Source: Psilocybe azurescens
Taxonomy: Eukaryota; Basidiomycota; Agaricomycetes; Agaricales; Agrocybaceae
DNA length: 64,000 nt
Direction: 5' to 3'
Assembly: GCA_023853785.1 (NCBI GenBank)
Contig: JAJIRX010000214.1
Location: forward strand, 146,732-210,731
Below, piece after piece: positions 35,212 through 45,958 of the stretch. The position numbers and the translations under genes are program-made. Under the pieces are notes generated by a model. The model made no database searches. It had not been told where the DNA came from and saw nothing but the letters and a program-made list of their open reading frames with translations. Each line of letters opens with the position of its first letter. The stretch's first letter is position 1.

Positions 35212-36358
35212 ATTATTTCGGCAATTCTCGGCAACAGTGAACAATGTCACGTGCGTGACTTTTGGTTGCCACGTCAGTCCGTTGGTTACTCCAACCACCC
35301 CACCTCTTCCTGCGACCACCACCACCCCGCTGCCGGCCGTCGTGCGTGCCCTCACCACCTCGCTGTTGTCGGTCGGAGCCAGGCACCCGCCAACCCGACC
35401 CGACATGCATCGCGTCACCACCAACCGAGGCCATGCACGACGATAACGTGTCCGTGTACGATGGCGACACCGTACACGCGTACAGCGTACAACAACAACA
35501 ACAACAACAACACTGGACCGATGGGGAACGAGGGAGGTGGGGATTGAGGTCGAGGTAAAAGCGAGGGTGGGTGGGGCACGAGGCGGAACGAGGGGAGAGG
35601 CGGCGAAACGAGGCCAGCGACACCACGTAAGTCGCGAATCCCACATACCGCCCCCACTAACCGCCCCCCCCCTCCTTTTGATATAGGCCGACAACAACGC
35701 CGCGTATGTACCGCATGTACCGCAACACGTACAGTACGACAACAGCACGCATTACAATGGCGGGCACAACACGTACCGACAACAACAACAACAACGCGCA
35801 CGGCACATACCGCGACACATACCGACAACAACGACGACACGACGCACGTACACGACCGCACGTACAACACGAGCGGCTGCATGCACGGCGGCCACGATGG
35901 CGATGGCGACCACGTCGACAACCACAATGGACGGGGCCACGTCACGACAACCACAACGCGTCGCGACGGACGCAGCGGCCACAAAGATGAGGGCGACAAC
36001 ACGTCACGGCGGACGTGTACCATGGCCACAACAATGATGGCACGTACGACTCGACCGACACATTTGGCGGGGGCTAAGACCGATATGATCACCCTCCCGC
36101 CCCCTTTTTTCATTTTTACTTCTTTTTCACTTTTTTTCTTTTTTTCTTTTTGTTTTCTCTTTCTCTTTTGTTTTACATTTATATGTTTGTTCATTCATTT
36201 AATCCAAGTACATACGCTCCTGCCCAGCTTTTTGTCTGTTATGTTTTTGTTTTTGTTTTTTTGTTTCCAATGATGGATCTCACAACTAAATAATAATGTA
36301 GTACATAGCTATTAATATATTATATTATGCTCATGAATTTACACTAAGATTAAAAGAC
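35212..36358 (+). repeat. Core R1: GC-rich low-complexity gene-like unit
   Basis: Starts at AATTCTCGGCA (35,223) and ends with an AT-rich module (TAATATATTATATTATG). It contains CAA/GAC trinucleotide runs (for example (AAC)7 at 35,491-35,512) and a good intron: donor GTAAGT at 35,627, CTAAC branch site and ATATAG at 35,681-35,686 (60 nt). One frame after the intron reads Asn/Gln/Tyr/His-rich sequence and closes with GHNNDGTYDSTDTFGGG at a stop near 36,077. A long pyrimidine tract (36,100-36,270) follows. The open frame is not uninterrupted, so the product is uncertain. Confidence 0.5.
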
Positions 36359-36589
36359 TACTATATTCCAGTTGAAATCCAACTGGATTCCATTTCATTT
36401 TATGTGAAGTTAAAGTTGAAACTCCAACTGGAGTTCATCTGGAGTCCAGGTGGATTCTAATTGAACTCCACCTGGACTACAGTTGGACTCAAGTGGAATT
36501 ATTTGGAGTCCACCTGGAGTCCACCTATCAAAGTTAATTTTTTGAACATTTACATATGCGAGCAGGTAACAAGGCGACGTGAGCGCAGC

Positions 36590-37256
36590 TGTGACACAAA
36601 GTAAGTCGCAAACCCCACCCACCGCTGCCACTAACCCACCCCCCTCTTTCTCATATAGACCGATGGTGTACGTGTACTGCACATACCACGACATGCAACG
36701 TGTACGGTACAACAACGGTATGTACGAAAGCGGACATGACACGTAGGGACAACAACAACGGCATGCAGGATGCGTACCGTGACATGTACGACACATGGCG
36801 GCCACAACAACGACACACACAACACCAAGTATGACACCCACGTACGGCACCCACAACAGCCGCAGAAGCGACAACGACGACATGTACGACACCAAGTACG
36901 ATGGCCACGCATGACGGCCACAACGGACACAACGGCCACAAGGACAACGACACATACAGCGGATGCACCACACCCACCACGACGATGGCATGTATGACTG
37001 ATACGACCACCCGTCCACCACTTTTTAAAAAAAAATTTTCACTTTTTTCTTTTGTTCTCTCATTTTCTTTTACATTTATGTGTTTGTTTGTTCATTTAAC
37101 CCAAGTATATACCCTCCCGCCCATCTTTTACTCTGTTATGTTTTTTATTTTTATTTTATTTTGTTACAATGGACTTTGCATGTAGATAATAATGTAGTAT
37201 ATAGTTATTAATATATTATATTGCACTCATGAATTTACACTAAGATTGATGGATTG
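36590..37256 (+). repeat. Core R2: partial copy of R1
   Basis: Starts just before the intron (GTAAGTCGCAAACCCC at 36,601; ends ATATAG at 36,658, 58 nt) and keeps the low-complexity region, the T-rich tract and the AT-rich module of R1. The end of the reading frame is HHDDGMYD, similar in type to R1. Confidence 0.65.
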
Positions 37257-37289
37257 AAATATTCTAGTCGGAATCCAATGATACAGGGT

Positions 37290-37365
37290 AGATTATATAA
37301 GCAGTGTACAGTAGGTGTATGATATAAGGATTATATAAGCAGTGTATAGTAGATGTATGATAGTA
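37290..37365 (+). repeat. Two-unit tandem repeat, ~35 bp
   Basis: ATTATATAAGCAGTGTACAG and ATTATATAAGCAGTGTATAG, each followed by TAG(G/A)TGTATGATA. Confidence 0.8.
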
Positions 37366-37479
37366 GTGATAACTGTGTAAATCTATTTTTTATTCAGCCT
37401 AAAGGTGTGGGAAATTGTTTTTACTCAGCTTCAAGCCATGGGAATTCCACTTTATTACTGTATTGGCTATAAATAACTC

Positions 37480-37600
37480 TATTCCCTTCATTCCCCATCA
37501 TTCCCCTCCATTCCTCTCCAATTCCTTCATTCCCTCTTCAATCCCCTCTATTCCCTCTATTCCCTCTATTCCCTTCACTCCCTTTCTCAATCCCTCCAGT
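37480..37600 (+). repeat. Microsatellite-like (ATTCCCTCT)n tract
   Basis: Imperfect repeats of TTCCCCTCCATTCC / ATTCCCTCT over about 120 bp. Confidence 0.7.
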
Positions 37601-37639
37601 CCTAGGGAATATGTGGGGAGTGAGAAGTACTGATACTAT

Positions 37640-38250
37640 AGGCCATTGTTGAATTTTTTTCTGATCAGAAGGGAAGATCCTATGGTAAAAGTACATGGTT
37701 CCTCAATATACCATAGTGTAGATGCCTGACATATGTAAGTTTGGAGATATTGACCAATGGGGAAACATACCCATAAGGAAATTGAAGAGCATTGAGGTGT
37801 TGAGGCAGCCGCTAATCACACCTTCCTGGGCACTGACTGGAATTGCAATGTTTGGTGTAGACATGGGAAATATGGTAGACTGAAGGTAATACACTTACCA
37901 CAGACTTTCTTATATACATCGGTCAACTATCGTATTCATAGCTCAACCTGGTATCAGTACCATATGGCAGATCATGGATGGTGTCATTCAGCCACTTCCA
38001 TGGTTCGACTTTCTTGTTTCATGAAACTAATATACGTCTTTGTGTTTCAATACAGATCTTGCTGGGTAGATAAGCCACGGTTGAGGAGCAACTGACTCAA
38101 TATCTAACTTACACCTTGTTCTTGTGCTTAAATAGATCAAGGACCAAAATAACATCTTCAAGTTCATTTGACATCATCCAGCAATTACACCACCAAATTT
38201 TTTTCCTCTGACATATATAAATATATGAGCAGCTTGATCCCTGAGATCTT
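37640..38250 (-). pseudogene. Truncated copy of the 0.5-1.8 kb membrane-protein gene plus upstream region
   Basis: Minus-strand exon 1 (ATG 37,864) reads MSTPNIAIPVSAQEGVISGC then LNTSMLFNFLMG. A GTATGT...TGTCAG intron follows, and exon 2 gives GIYTMVY, then a stop. The copy ends about 60 bp later. The order, intron position and upstream DNA match 1.64-2.1 kb, so this is a duplicated and truncated fragment. Confidence 0.75.
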
Positions 38251-38619
38251 AAATCAGACAGATCTTCATTCTAAGACAGTGCAATTTCAAGAATTGTCTC
38301 GTATCATGCAATCTGGAAGAAGCCGGTAGAACTTATTTTCATGCGTTCAAACTTCAACTAGGGAGAGGGAGGTGTCTAGTGAGAACCTGGAGTGAGTGTG
38401 GTTCCACTTGCCCATCGAACATGTGAGATTGTGCCAAGTAAAACCGGGGCTTTGTAAGGTGAATAGAGTGAGAAAAACTTAGGCGAACATCACATGTAAA
38501 TTGCAACGACATCTATCGATGAAGGACACGTGAGTACACATAAGTTTTTTTTCCTCGAACCACGTCCTCAGAAAAAAAATCTAAAATTTTCATTGAACAT
38601 CCAAGCAACATTGATGGAC

Positions 38620-40160
38620 ACAAGCTTTCTAAAACAAACCTTTAAAAGTCCTCTACCTCATTATGACATTGTCCGAATACCTTACCAAGACCCGAACGAC
38701 ATCACCACACAGCCCATCAGAGAAGCACACGTCGGCAATGGACCTGTCATGGCTACGAAGTTCTAATATTGGCGCAGCCGACCTATTCATGGGTCCAAAT
38801 CCACCCGACATGCGGCCCTTAGGCAGCCAGACGAGCCCCTCAATGGCTTCACACAGCCTAGACATGACCTGGACCAGCCAGTAGTCAACTCTGAGTCTGT
38901 GGAAGGTGTGGCATTGCGCAGAGCCGCCCTGCGGGAAGCGTTTATGGCATTGACCGATGAGGAAAGGTTGGTAGTGATGCCGATCACCACTTCTGGAAGT
39001 TCTCCACAGAAAATGACAATGCCAATCCGTCAGTGCCACCCATCAAAGTTTCCCTGCCAGCAAGGCAATACTTATTGTCTGAAGAGGATGACGAGCCCGT
39101 CAATGAATCCTCTGGAGAGAGCATATTCACCTTCCAGCATCATGAGGCACTCAAAGACCTGGTCCACCTCAAGAAACATCTTCCACTGACGATGTTTCTG
39201 GCCAAATCAATTGAAACACTATTCTTGGATTTCAGCTCCATACCTACCATCACCAACAAAGGTGTCGGGTGGAACAGTGAAACATACCGTCATTGGCACA
39301 AGCTTCTTCCCGGACAAAGCTAAAATGGATATTGCCAATTGGAGCGAAGCATGATGTAATATTCTTGTATTCTATAAGGAGAATTCATCCCCGGGCTATT
39401 TTCAGCACCAACTAGACCATCATAACTGGATGATTGGTCGCCAATTCCTTAAGGAGAATTTTGCAACTATCCTGAGGTTCGATATCCTCATTAGGAAGGA
39501 ACACGCCGCCTCCCCTGTTGAGTTCATGCTCCTGATTTACAAGGAGAAGTATCTCTGCATCGAACATGAAGTGATGGCCGAAGAACTGATGGCCCTGCGC
39601 ACAGAAACCGCCACCTTCAAGACCTCTCAGCACTATTCTTCCTCCCTTTCTACTCCTCCCTGTTCCTCTCAACGTAGCAAGCTTGCAGCATCTTCTGCCC
39701 GGCTGTCCCCTTGAGGGTTTCTCCCCTTTTCAGAAAGGCAGTGGGGGTATCACGGGATCCCCCATCTGCCTTATCTGTGCCTGTCTCGGCCATTGCTTCT
39801 CCGATTGCTCTCAAACGTCGTTTGAGTCTGGGAAGCCCCTCTGGTCCACTTATTCCAACTCCAAACTCACCTCTTTGAGTACTCAAAGACCTATCTGCAT
39901 TGTTTGGAACCTCAGCAGCTCAGCTAGATGCTCAAGTCATTCCATTGTTCACCCTCTCCATACATGCTCCTTCTGTGTCAACACCTCCCATCACACGACC
40001 CTTTGGGCATGCCTCTGAATCGTTGCACCTCCACAACCATGTCATCACACCGTACAGCGCAGATGCCTTTGAAGCGGCCTTGGAGGCTGCCTCCCTGACA
40101 TTGACGTATCCATGTTTGGTTCACAAACTTCGTCATGGCTTCCCCCTCGGTGATATGCCC
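38620..40160 (+). pseudogene. Gag-like region with Cys/His knuckles
   Basis: Frames carry EALKDLVHLKKHLPLTMFLA and a Cys/His region CLICACLGHCFSDC, then CSSHS and CSFCVNTSHHTTLWAC, as in the gag-like part of agaricomycete YR retroelements. This part would bind the element RNA. Multiple frameshifts and stops (39,320-39,900). Confidence 0.45.
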
Positions 40161-40169
40161 CGCTCATTG

Positions 40170-41440
40170 AGATGTTCACCCCTCCAATCACACCTCTGGC
40201 GTTGAGCATCATGAAGTCATTCTCTCATATCTTTGCAGCAAACGAGAACTCGGACGTATGTCCAGACCCTTTTCTTGCAGCAAAGTTGAGGAGTTATTAC
40301 ACAGCCCTTTCCGGCTCCTCTCCCCTTCATGTCATTCCTAAGGCCACTGCTCCTGGCAAGCCTCCTAAACACCGCCCTGACCATCAACCTCTCCTTCAAG
40401 GATGATCAGGGTATCTCCGTCAATGGACTTATTGACTCTGACGAGTTCCCTACACGCTGGGGCGGTGCCTGCGATGTTGAACATATCATATGTATTTCCT
40501 CTGACACTTCTCGTCCTTTGGTCATTTACTATTTATTAAAGATCGCTTGTGCCCCTCTCGGTACCCAAGCCGGCCACTCTCAACATTGAGTCGGCTTTCT
40601 GTACTGTTCCTGTACTCCCTGAGCACAAGAACTTTACAGTCATGGAGTGCGATGGCTTCTGGATAGACCATGTCTGTCCTTTTGGCTGTTCATCATCTGG
40701 CAGCAACCAAGGCAAGATCACTGATGCCACTGTTGATATCTTGGAGTACAAAGGTATCGGGCCTATCAAGAAGTGGGTTGATGATTTAAACATCTTTTGC
40801 TACCCTTCCGCCACAGGTTCATTCTGCAACATCAATGACACCAGCCCATTAGGGCAATCCTTCTGTTATGATTACGACTTGTCATCACTCAAGGACACAG
40901 TTGCCTCCTTGGGCATTCCGTGGCACAAGACAAAGGTTCAGGAGTTCAGTAACACCTTTCAATATGTGGGCTTTGACTGGCTGATCCTGGAGAAGTCTGT
41001 CTTGTTACCCAATGAGAAGCGACTACATTATCTGGCCCTGGTCACGACATTCGTCTATTGTTTTGAGCATTCTCAAGCACCTCTATCCGATGCCTTGAAA
41101 ATCAATGGGGTCCTTGTGGACATCTCATTTGTGTATCCCTCTGGCCACTCCTTCCTGTCCAATCTTTCAAACTGGATTGCCCATTTTCCCCATTGACTCG
41201 CTTCGCCGCTACATCCCTGCCTCCGTCATCTCTGACCTCAAATAGTGGTCAATGCAGCTTGCCGTATCTGGCTGGCGTTGTTCTCTGGAACCACACAAGC
41301 CTGTCCTTGATTTTGGTTTGTGGGTGGATGCCTCTACGTTGTGGGGCATTGGCCTGATTCATGAACCGCTATGGGATACCTGGCATCTTCTTCCTGGTTG
41401 GCGGGGTCCATGCTGAGACATTGGCTGGCTTGAGGCGGTC
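40170..41440 (+). pseudogene. Reverse transcriptase region
   Basis: The longest frame is 40,549-41,196. It contains FWIDHVCPFGCSSSGSNQG, then IKKWVDDLNIF with the catalytic VDD at about 40,777-40,785, SLKDTVASLGIPWHKTK, and YVGFDWLILEKSVLLPNEKR, which are the fingers/palm and thumb motifs of retroelement RTs. The 5' part lies in other frames. RNase H begins near 41,320 (DFGLWVDAST-like reading). Confidence 0.65.
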
Positions 41441-41449
41441 ACTGTCGAG

Positions 41450-42585
41450 AGGTCTTTACACTTCCCCACAGGTACTGACCGAATTTTATTTGGCAGTGTC
41501 CCTGCCAAATTAGCAGTAAAATGTCCAAATTTTTCTGACCAGATTCTGACCAGATTCGATCAGAACCACTGGTACTGACCGGTTCCACCGTTACCAAGTC
41601 CAACCAAAATCCAATCGAATCCGACTGGTAAGTGGAATTCATCAAATTTAAAACCAATTAGACCCAATTCCGAGTGGAATCCGAGTGGTATCAAGCAGAA
41701 CCATATTATGTCAGCATACTATTTACAGCTCAGCAAGTAATAACACAAAAAGTATACATAGATCTTAACAGTTTGTGACAAATTTGGTATTTTTAGAATT
41801 GTAAAATTCAGGAGAATATGTTTATATCATAGTTATATAAAATTAAACAATTTCTAGTAAAGAAATACCCATTTTTCATATAAATCTGTGCTTATATAAT
41901 CCAAATTTCTTGAATAAAATTGATCTTTGTATTCCATGAATTTCTATTATTGCAACACTATTCAATATAGCTAACGGAGTGCTATTTTGTTGGAAAAAGT
42001 GGTTTACAATGTCTATATATATTCAAATTTACAGTATTTTGTATATTGAACATGCTGACATAATATTCAGATGATGATGTAATCACAGGTGCATTGCCCT
42101 CAAATTTCTGATCATTTTGATATATAATATGTGGGTATAGCTTCAAAGGAAGTGCCAGAATATATTATTGGATGTTGTAAAGAATAGTATATAATTTATA
42201 AAATGTTGAGAATATCACAAACAATAATAGTGTAGTTGATAGAGCATGTATAGAATTAATATATATATAAAGCTGTTGGTTCAATTCCTCTTGAGTGTAT
42301 TTTATAATTTGCATTTGTTACAAATATCATGTGACCTGAATGGATTACTTAAGAGCTTATGTGAAATAGTATGTAATACTGACTAAGCATACAATATCAT
42401 GTGATTTCAATACATTATTTATAAGCTTATGTAAGCAATTATTATGTAAAGCTGACTAAGCATTGTTTTGTACACTGAGTAAGTACATTCTGAGAAATTC
42501 TGACCGGATTCTGACCGGTTCCAACTGGGTCCAACTGGTTCCAACTAGTTCCAACCAGTACCAGTGGAGCACTGTAAAGTACTGG
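41450..42585. mobile_element. E-family element E1, 1,136 bp
   Basis: Ends AGGTCTTTACACTTCC and (reverse complement of right end) CCAGTACTTTACAGTGC. Flanked by an exact 8-bp duplication CTGTCGAG (41,442-41,449 and 42,586-42,593). Just inside both ends are arrays of TTCCA(A/C)CTGG / GACCGGTTCC-type motifs. The middle is AT-rich and nearly CpG-free. Removing the element and one duplication restores the RNase H frame (WLEAVTVELVP). Confidence 0.85.
42228..42292 (+). other. tRNA-like sequence inside E1
   Basis: A-box-like TAGTTGATAGAGCA (42,233-42,246) and an excellent B-box GGTTCAATTCC (42,278-42,288), spaced as in tRNA genes. The acceptor ends do not pair well, so a functional tRNA is unlikely. 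It could be an internal pol III promoter or a tRNA-derived relic. Confidence 0.45.
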
Positions 42586-42593
42586 CTGTCGAG

Positions 42594-42880
42594 CTTGTCC
42601 CGCCGCTCAGGCTGGAGGCTTTCATGACCAATATTCTCGTGGCAGCGACAACCAAGGCGTCATTGGCACTTGGGAGAAGGGTTGCGGGCATAATTTTGAA
42701 GTGAACCTTTGTATTCACGCACCAATGTGATCGCAGCTGCCTGTGGCATTGATCTATCTTTTCTTTCACGTTCTGTCAGCAATTAATCTGGCAGACCCCA
42801 TCTCCCGAGGTCAGCTTGGCTCCACCTCACACCAAGTATCATATACCTTTGAGCTTCCGGAGGTCTTGGCCCACTTTATT
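42594..42880 (+). pseudogene. RNase H region, continuation after E1
   Basis: Continues LVPPLRLEAFMTNILVAAT directly from the frame upstream of E1. Further on it holds the conserved LADPISRGQLG-type segment (frame-shifted, near 42,790-42,815) that follows RNase H in this retroelement class. Confidence 0.5.
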
Positions 42881-43089
42881 GAACATGTCTGATACAGCCT
42901 TCTATTGTCTCACAATGGGCTCGAACCCCACTGCTGCCTTTGGGGCAGGCTGACAATATGCCCCCTCCTTCCCCCTCCATGTGTTGCATGGACTCCTCCT
43001 GATATGTTCCGACAATGCTGCCCTTGTGCCCCTTTGGCTGGCAACACCATCCTCCCCTCCCCATTTTGTCCTCATGTGCTGGCTACTGA

Positions 43090-43905
43090 ACGGTTGGTCG
43101 CTTGGATCACCCTGCATGCCATCATTCACTGGCGTTTGGTTGTGTCTCTGGTTGGCACAGCCGATGTGACTTCCTTGCTGCAAGTCCAGCTTGTCTCATT
43201 GGATATAGTCACATGTAGAACTTATGGCGCTGGCCTGCTTCGTTTTACACAGTACTGTGACAACCGCAACATACCTGAGGCGGCTCGCATGCCTGCCTCA
43301 GAATTGCTTCTGTGCACCTTCTCCGTCGCTAAGACTGCAGGAAAAGAATCCCTCAGCTGTCTGGGTAATTGGCTGGCCGGCATACATTTCTGGCATTCTC
43401 AATAGCACACCCTGGCATGGTGACAATACCCTCAGGATTGCCAAGGCCAGTGTGCGCAAGCTGGTGCCCAACTCTGCTCGTCGTGACAAGCACCCCCAGT
43501 GACTTTAGCTTATATGCATGCACTCAAGGTGGGGCTTGACCCTGTCAGCCCACTTGACACCGCTGTGTGGGCATTGGCGTGTGTGGCATTTTGGTCTTGT
43601 TGTCAGTTAGGAGAGCTCACAGTACCTTCCCTTCATAGCTTCGATCCTGCCAAACATGTTGTGCGTAACACACCCACTGTCCTCCGCTGCAGCCCTGGCA
43701 GTGTCGACTCAGCACTTTCACATCCCATGGTCCAAAACCACCCACTATGCTGGTGCCAACATCATCGTCATGTCTAATGGGGACCATTCTGACCCTCTCG
43801 CCACCTTACTCGACCACCTGACAGTCAATGCAGGCCTACCTGATGGGGCCCTGTACTTTGCTTACCGTACAGCAGAGGGCTGGTCACCCTTGACCAAATT
43901 GTGTA
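43090..43905 (+). pseudogene. Tyrosine recombinase region
   Basis: Segments TYGAGLLRFTQYCDNRNIPE, EAARMPASELLLCTFS, VGLDPVSPLDTAVWALACVA, CCQLGELTVPSLHSFDP and LYFAYRTAEGWSPLTK occur in successive frames, the layout of the YR of DIRS-like elements. The box-I position that is normally Arg in the family's (A)RLGE motif reads Gln (CAG) here, and the C-terminal HxxR...Y part is missing. In active elements the enzyme integrates the cDNA by recombination. Confidence 0.6.
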
Positions 43906-44099
43906 CTTTACAGTGCCCCTCATTTTCCATTGGACTCCAACAGACTTTCACCGGACCCAGCCAATTCCAATGAACCTGGCTGGACAGTCCATTAGACATC
44001 TAACGGATTCCGTTGGACTTGAAAAATTCTGCTACCGGTCCAGTCAGAGTCCAGCCAAATTCCAGTCAAAGTCCAGTCATTCAAGACAGAAAACAGGTG

Positions 44100-44285
44100 G
44101 ACTGGCTGGACTGTCCAGTCCATTGGACTTCCAATGGACTTCAATGGACTTCAATGGACTTCCAATGGACTTCCAATGGACTTCCAATGGACTTCCACTG
44201 GACTCTCAGCACTTAATTAGACCAGATCCAAGAGTGCTCTGTCCAGTGGAGTCCAGTGGATGTCCAGTGGATGTCCAGTGGACTG
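44100..44285 (+). repeat. Array of ~9-10 bp TTCCAATGGAC units
   Basis: At least ten adjoining copies of (CTT)CCAATGGA / GTCCAGTGGA. The unit is itself a near-palindrome (TCCANTGGA). Confidence 0.85.
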
Positions 44286-44369
44286 TCACTGGTTTAATTG
44301 CAGACTTGGGAGGGAGTTAGGGACAGTAGCAGTGTTCTTGGAAGCTTTGGGAGCCATATTAAGGAAGCT

Positions 44370-45850
44370 AGGTCACTAGGATAATACTTCAATCTTATCT
44401 TTAATTCATGTAACAATGTAATATATTGAAAACTATATACTACATTATTATCTGACTTTGTGAATTTCACTAAGTCCAACTTTAAATTCACATGGAATGG
44501 AATCCAATTGGATTCCAACTGGAATACTTTAATCTTAGCTTAAATTTATGTGACAATGTAATATAATATATTAAAAACTATATACTACATGATTATATAC
44601 AGGTAAAAATAAAATAAAAACATAATAAAAAAGAAACAAAAAAGAAAAACAGAAAGAAAGAACGGAAAAAGGGGGTGGAGGGTACATTGGTGTTGTCATC
44701 GTCCGTGTTATCGACGTCGTGGTCGGCCGTACCCGTCGTTGTGTCAGTGTTGCCGTCGGGTGTTGTCATCGGTGTCGTTGTTGGTGTTGTTGTTGGTGGC
44801 ATTGTTGGTGTCATTGTTGGTGTCATTGTTGGTGTCATTGGTACGTGTTGTGGTACGTGTCGCTGTTGTCCATACGTGTTGTGGTACACGTCGCTGCCAT
44901 CCTCGCATGTTGTGGTCGTTCCTGTCGTCCTTGCTGTTGCCATGGTGGTACGTGTTGTCGCGGTCTGTACCCGTTGTGTGGTACGTGTCGGTGTCATCGT
45001 CTGCCGTGCCTGTCCTGGTACCCATCGGTGCCTTCGTCACGGGTTGTTGCAGTCCATACCTGTCGCGAGTACGTGCTGGTGTCGTCGTCGGCCCTGTCGT
45101 CCTGGCCTTCGCCATCGCCGTGGTGGTATCTGTCGGTGCTGTCGTCACGGGTTGTCCTCATCCTCGCCCTCACCACCCTTACCCTTGCCCTTGCCGTTTT
45201 TGTCCTCACCCTTGCCGTTTTTTGTCCTTGCCCTTGCTGTCCTTGTCCTTGCCCTTGCTGTCCTTGTCCTTGCCCTTGCTGTCCTTGTCCTTGCCCTTGC
45301 TGTCCTTGTCCTTGCCCTTGCTGTCCTTGTCCTTGCCCTTGCTGTCCTTGTCCTTGCCCTTGCTGTCCTTGTCCTTGCCCTTGCTGTCCTTGTCCTTGCC
45401 CTTGCTGTCCTCATCCTTGCCCTTGCTGTCCTCATCCTTGCCCTTGCTGTCCTTGTCCTTGTCCTTGCCCTTGCCCTTGCTGCTGTCCTTGTCCTCGCTC
45501 GCTCTCACCACACCGTCTACGCCCATGTCCTGGTCCACGCCGGTGTCTTGGTCCTCACCGTCGCGATCCTGGTCCTAGCTGTTGTCCTCCACGGTCCTCA
45601 TCGTGGTCCTCGTCCGCGTCCTCGTTGTCGCCGTCGCGGTTGTCCTCGTCGGTGTGGCTGTCGCGGTTGTTCTTGTCCTCTGTCGCTTTGGGTTGGCTCT
45701 CACCTAGCTCCGACCGACGAGGCGGTGGTGGTGGTGGAAGGAAAAAGGGTTGGGGTCGGAATCAACAACGGACCAGTGTGGCATCAACATGTCACGTGTG
45801 TTGTTGTTTGTCCCGTGCCGAGCAGTGCCGAGAATTTCGGCCGCATCACT
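44370..45850 (-). repeat. Core R3: inverted copy of the GC-rich low-complexity unit
   Basis: The reverse complement starts GCCGAAATTCTCGGCA (near 45,835; R1 has AATTCTCGGCA) and proceeds through CACGTGACAT, GC-rich low-complexity sequence, and an A/T-rich end with AT-rich modules at 44,370-44,600. Reverse-strand frames read Thr/Asn/Asp-rich repeats. Only weak base-level identity with R1 in the repetitive middle; order and ends match. Confidence 0.55.
45200..45480 (-). repeat. 21-bp minisatellite encoding a KGKDKDS heptad
   Basis: About 12 tandem units of TTGCTGTCCTTGTCCTTGCCC. On the minus strand one frame (45,206-45,538) reads repeated SKGKDKD; on the plus strand other frames read Cys/Pro or Leu/Val/Ala-rich repeats. 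It lies within core R3. Confidence 0.9.
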
Positions 45851-45883
45851 ATGTATTTAACTAATTTTATTATTTTCCATAAG

Positions 45884-45958
45884 CCTTTGTGGCTCAGTTG
45901 GTTTATCCGCTTGCGTTTGGCATTCTCCGATGCCCGAGTTCAATTCTTGTTTGTGTCT
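45884..45958 (+). other. tRNA-like sequence inside E2
   Basis: A perfect A-box consensus TGGCTCAGTTGG (45,890-45,901) and a B-box-like GAGTTCAATTC (45,936-45,946), followed by a run of T (a pol III terminator signal) at 45,958-45,964. The 5' GCCTTTG has no matching 3' acceptor strand. Read as a tRNA-derived relic or pol III promoter. Confidence 0.45.

Larger units (their letters stand above)
34975..37290 (+). mobile_element. E-family element E3 (right end not found)
   Basis: The left end, CTTTTGTGTCCCCCACATAT near 34,982, resembles the E2 end CTTTACAGTGCCCCTCATTT. Then follow an array of short inverted motifs with GGAATCCG/CGGAATT (35,000-35,165), GC-rich core R1, an AT-rich module, a second array of CCANNTGGA-type motifs (36,365-36,530), a partial second core R2, and a second AT-rich module. 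A partial tandem duplication of the core explains the two halves. Confidence 0.5.
38520..43910 (+). mobile_element. Tyrosine-recombinase (DIRS-like) retroelement relic
   Basis: Plus-strand order gag-like, reverse transcriptase, RNase H, tyrosine recombinase. E1 interrupts the RNase H part at 41,450-42,585, and the 3' end is cut by E2 at about 43,910. No LTRs were seen. Frameshifts are frequent. Termini of the retroelement could not be identified. Confidence 0.6.

Noticed and set aside
35200..36194. Long minus-strand ORFs (182 and 259 codons) rich in Val, Cys, Arg, His
   Set aside because: They are antisense to the low-complexity core R1; open only because of CAA/GAC runs. The opposite strand has the intron signals.
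45884..45958. A functional tRNA gene
   Set aside because: A and B boxes are good but the acceptor strands do not pair and no clear anticodon arm was found; kept only as tRNA-like.
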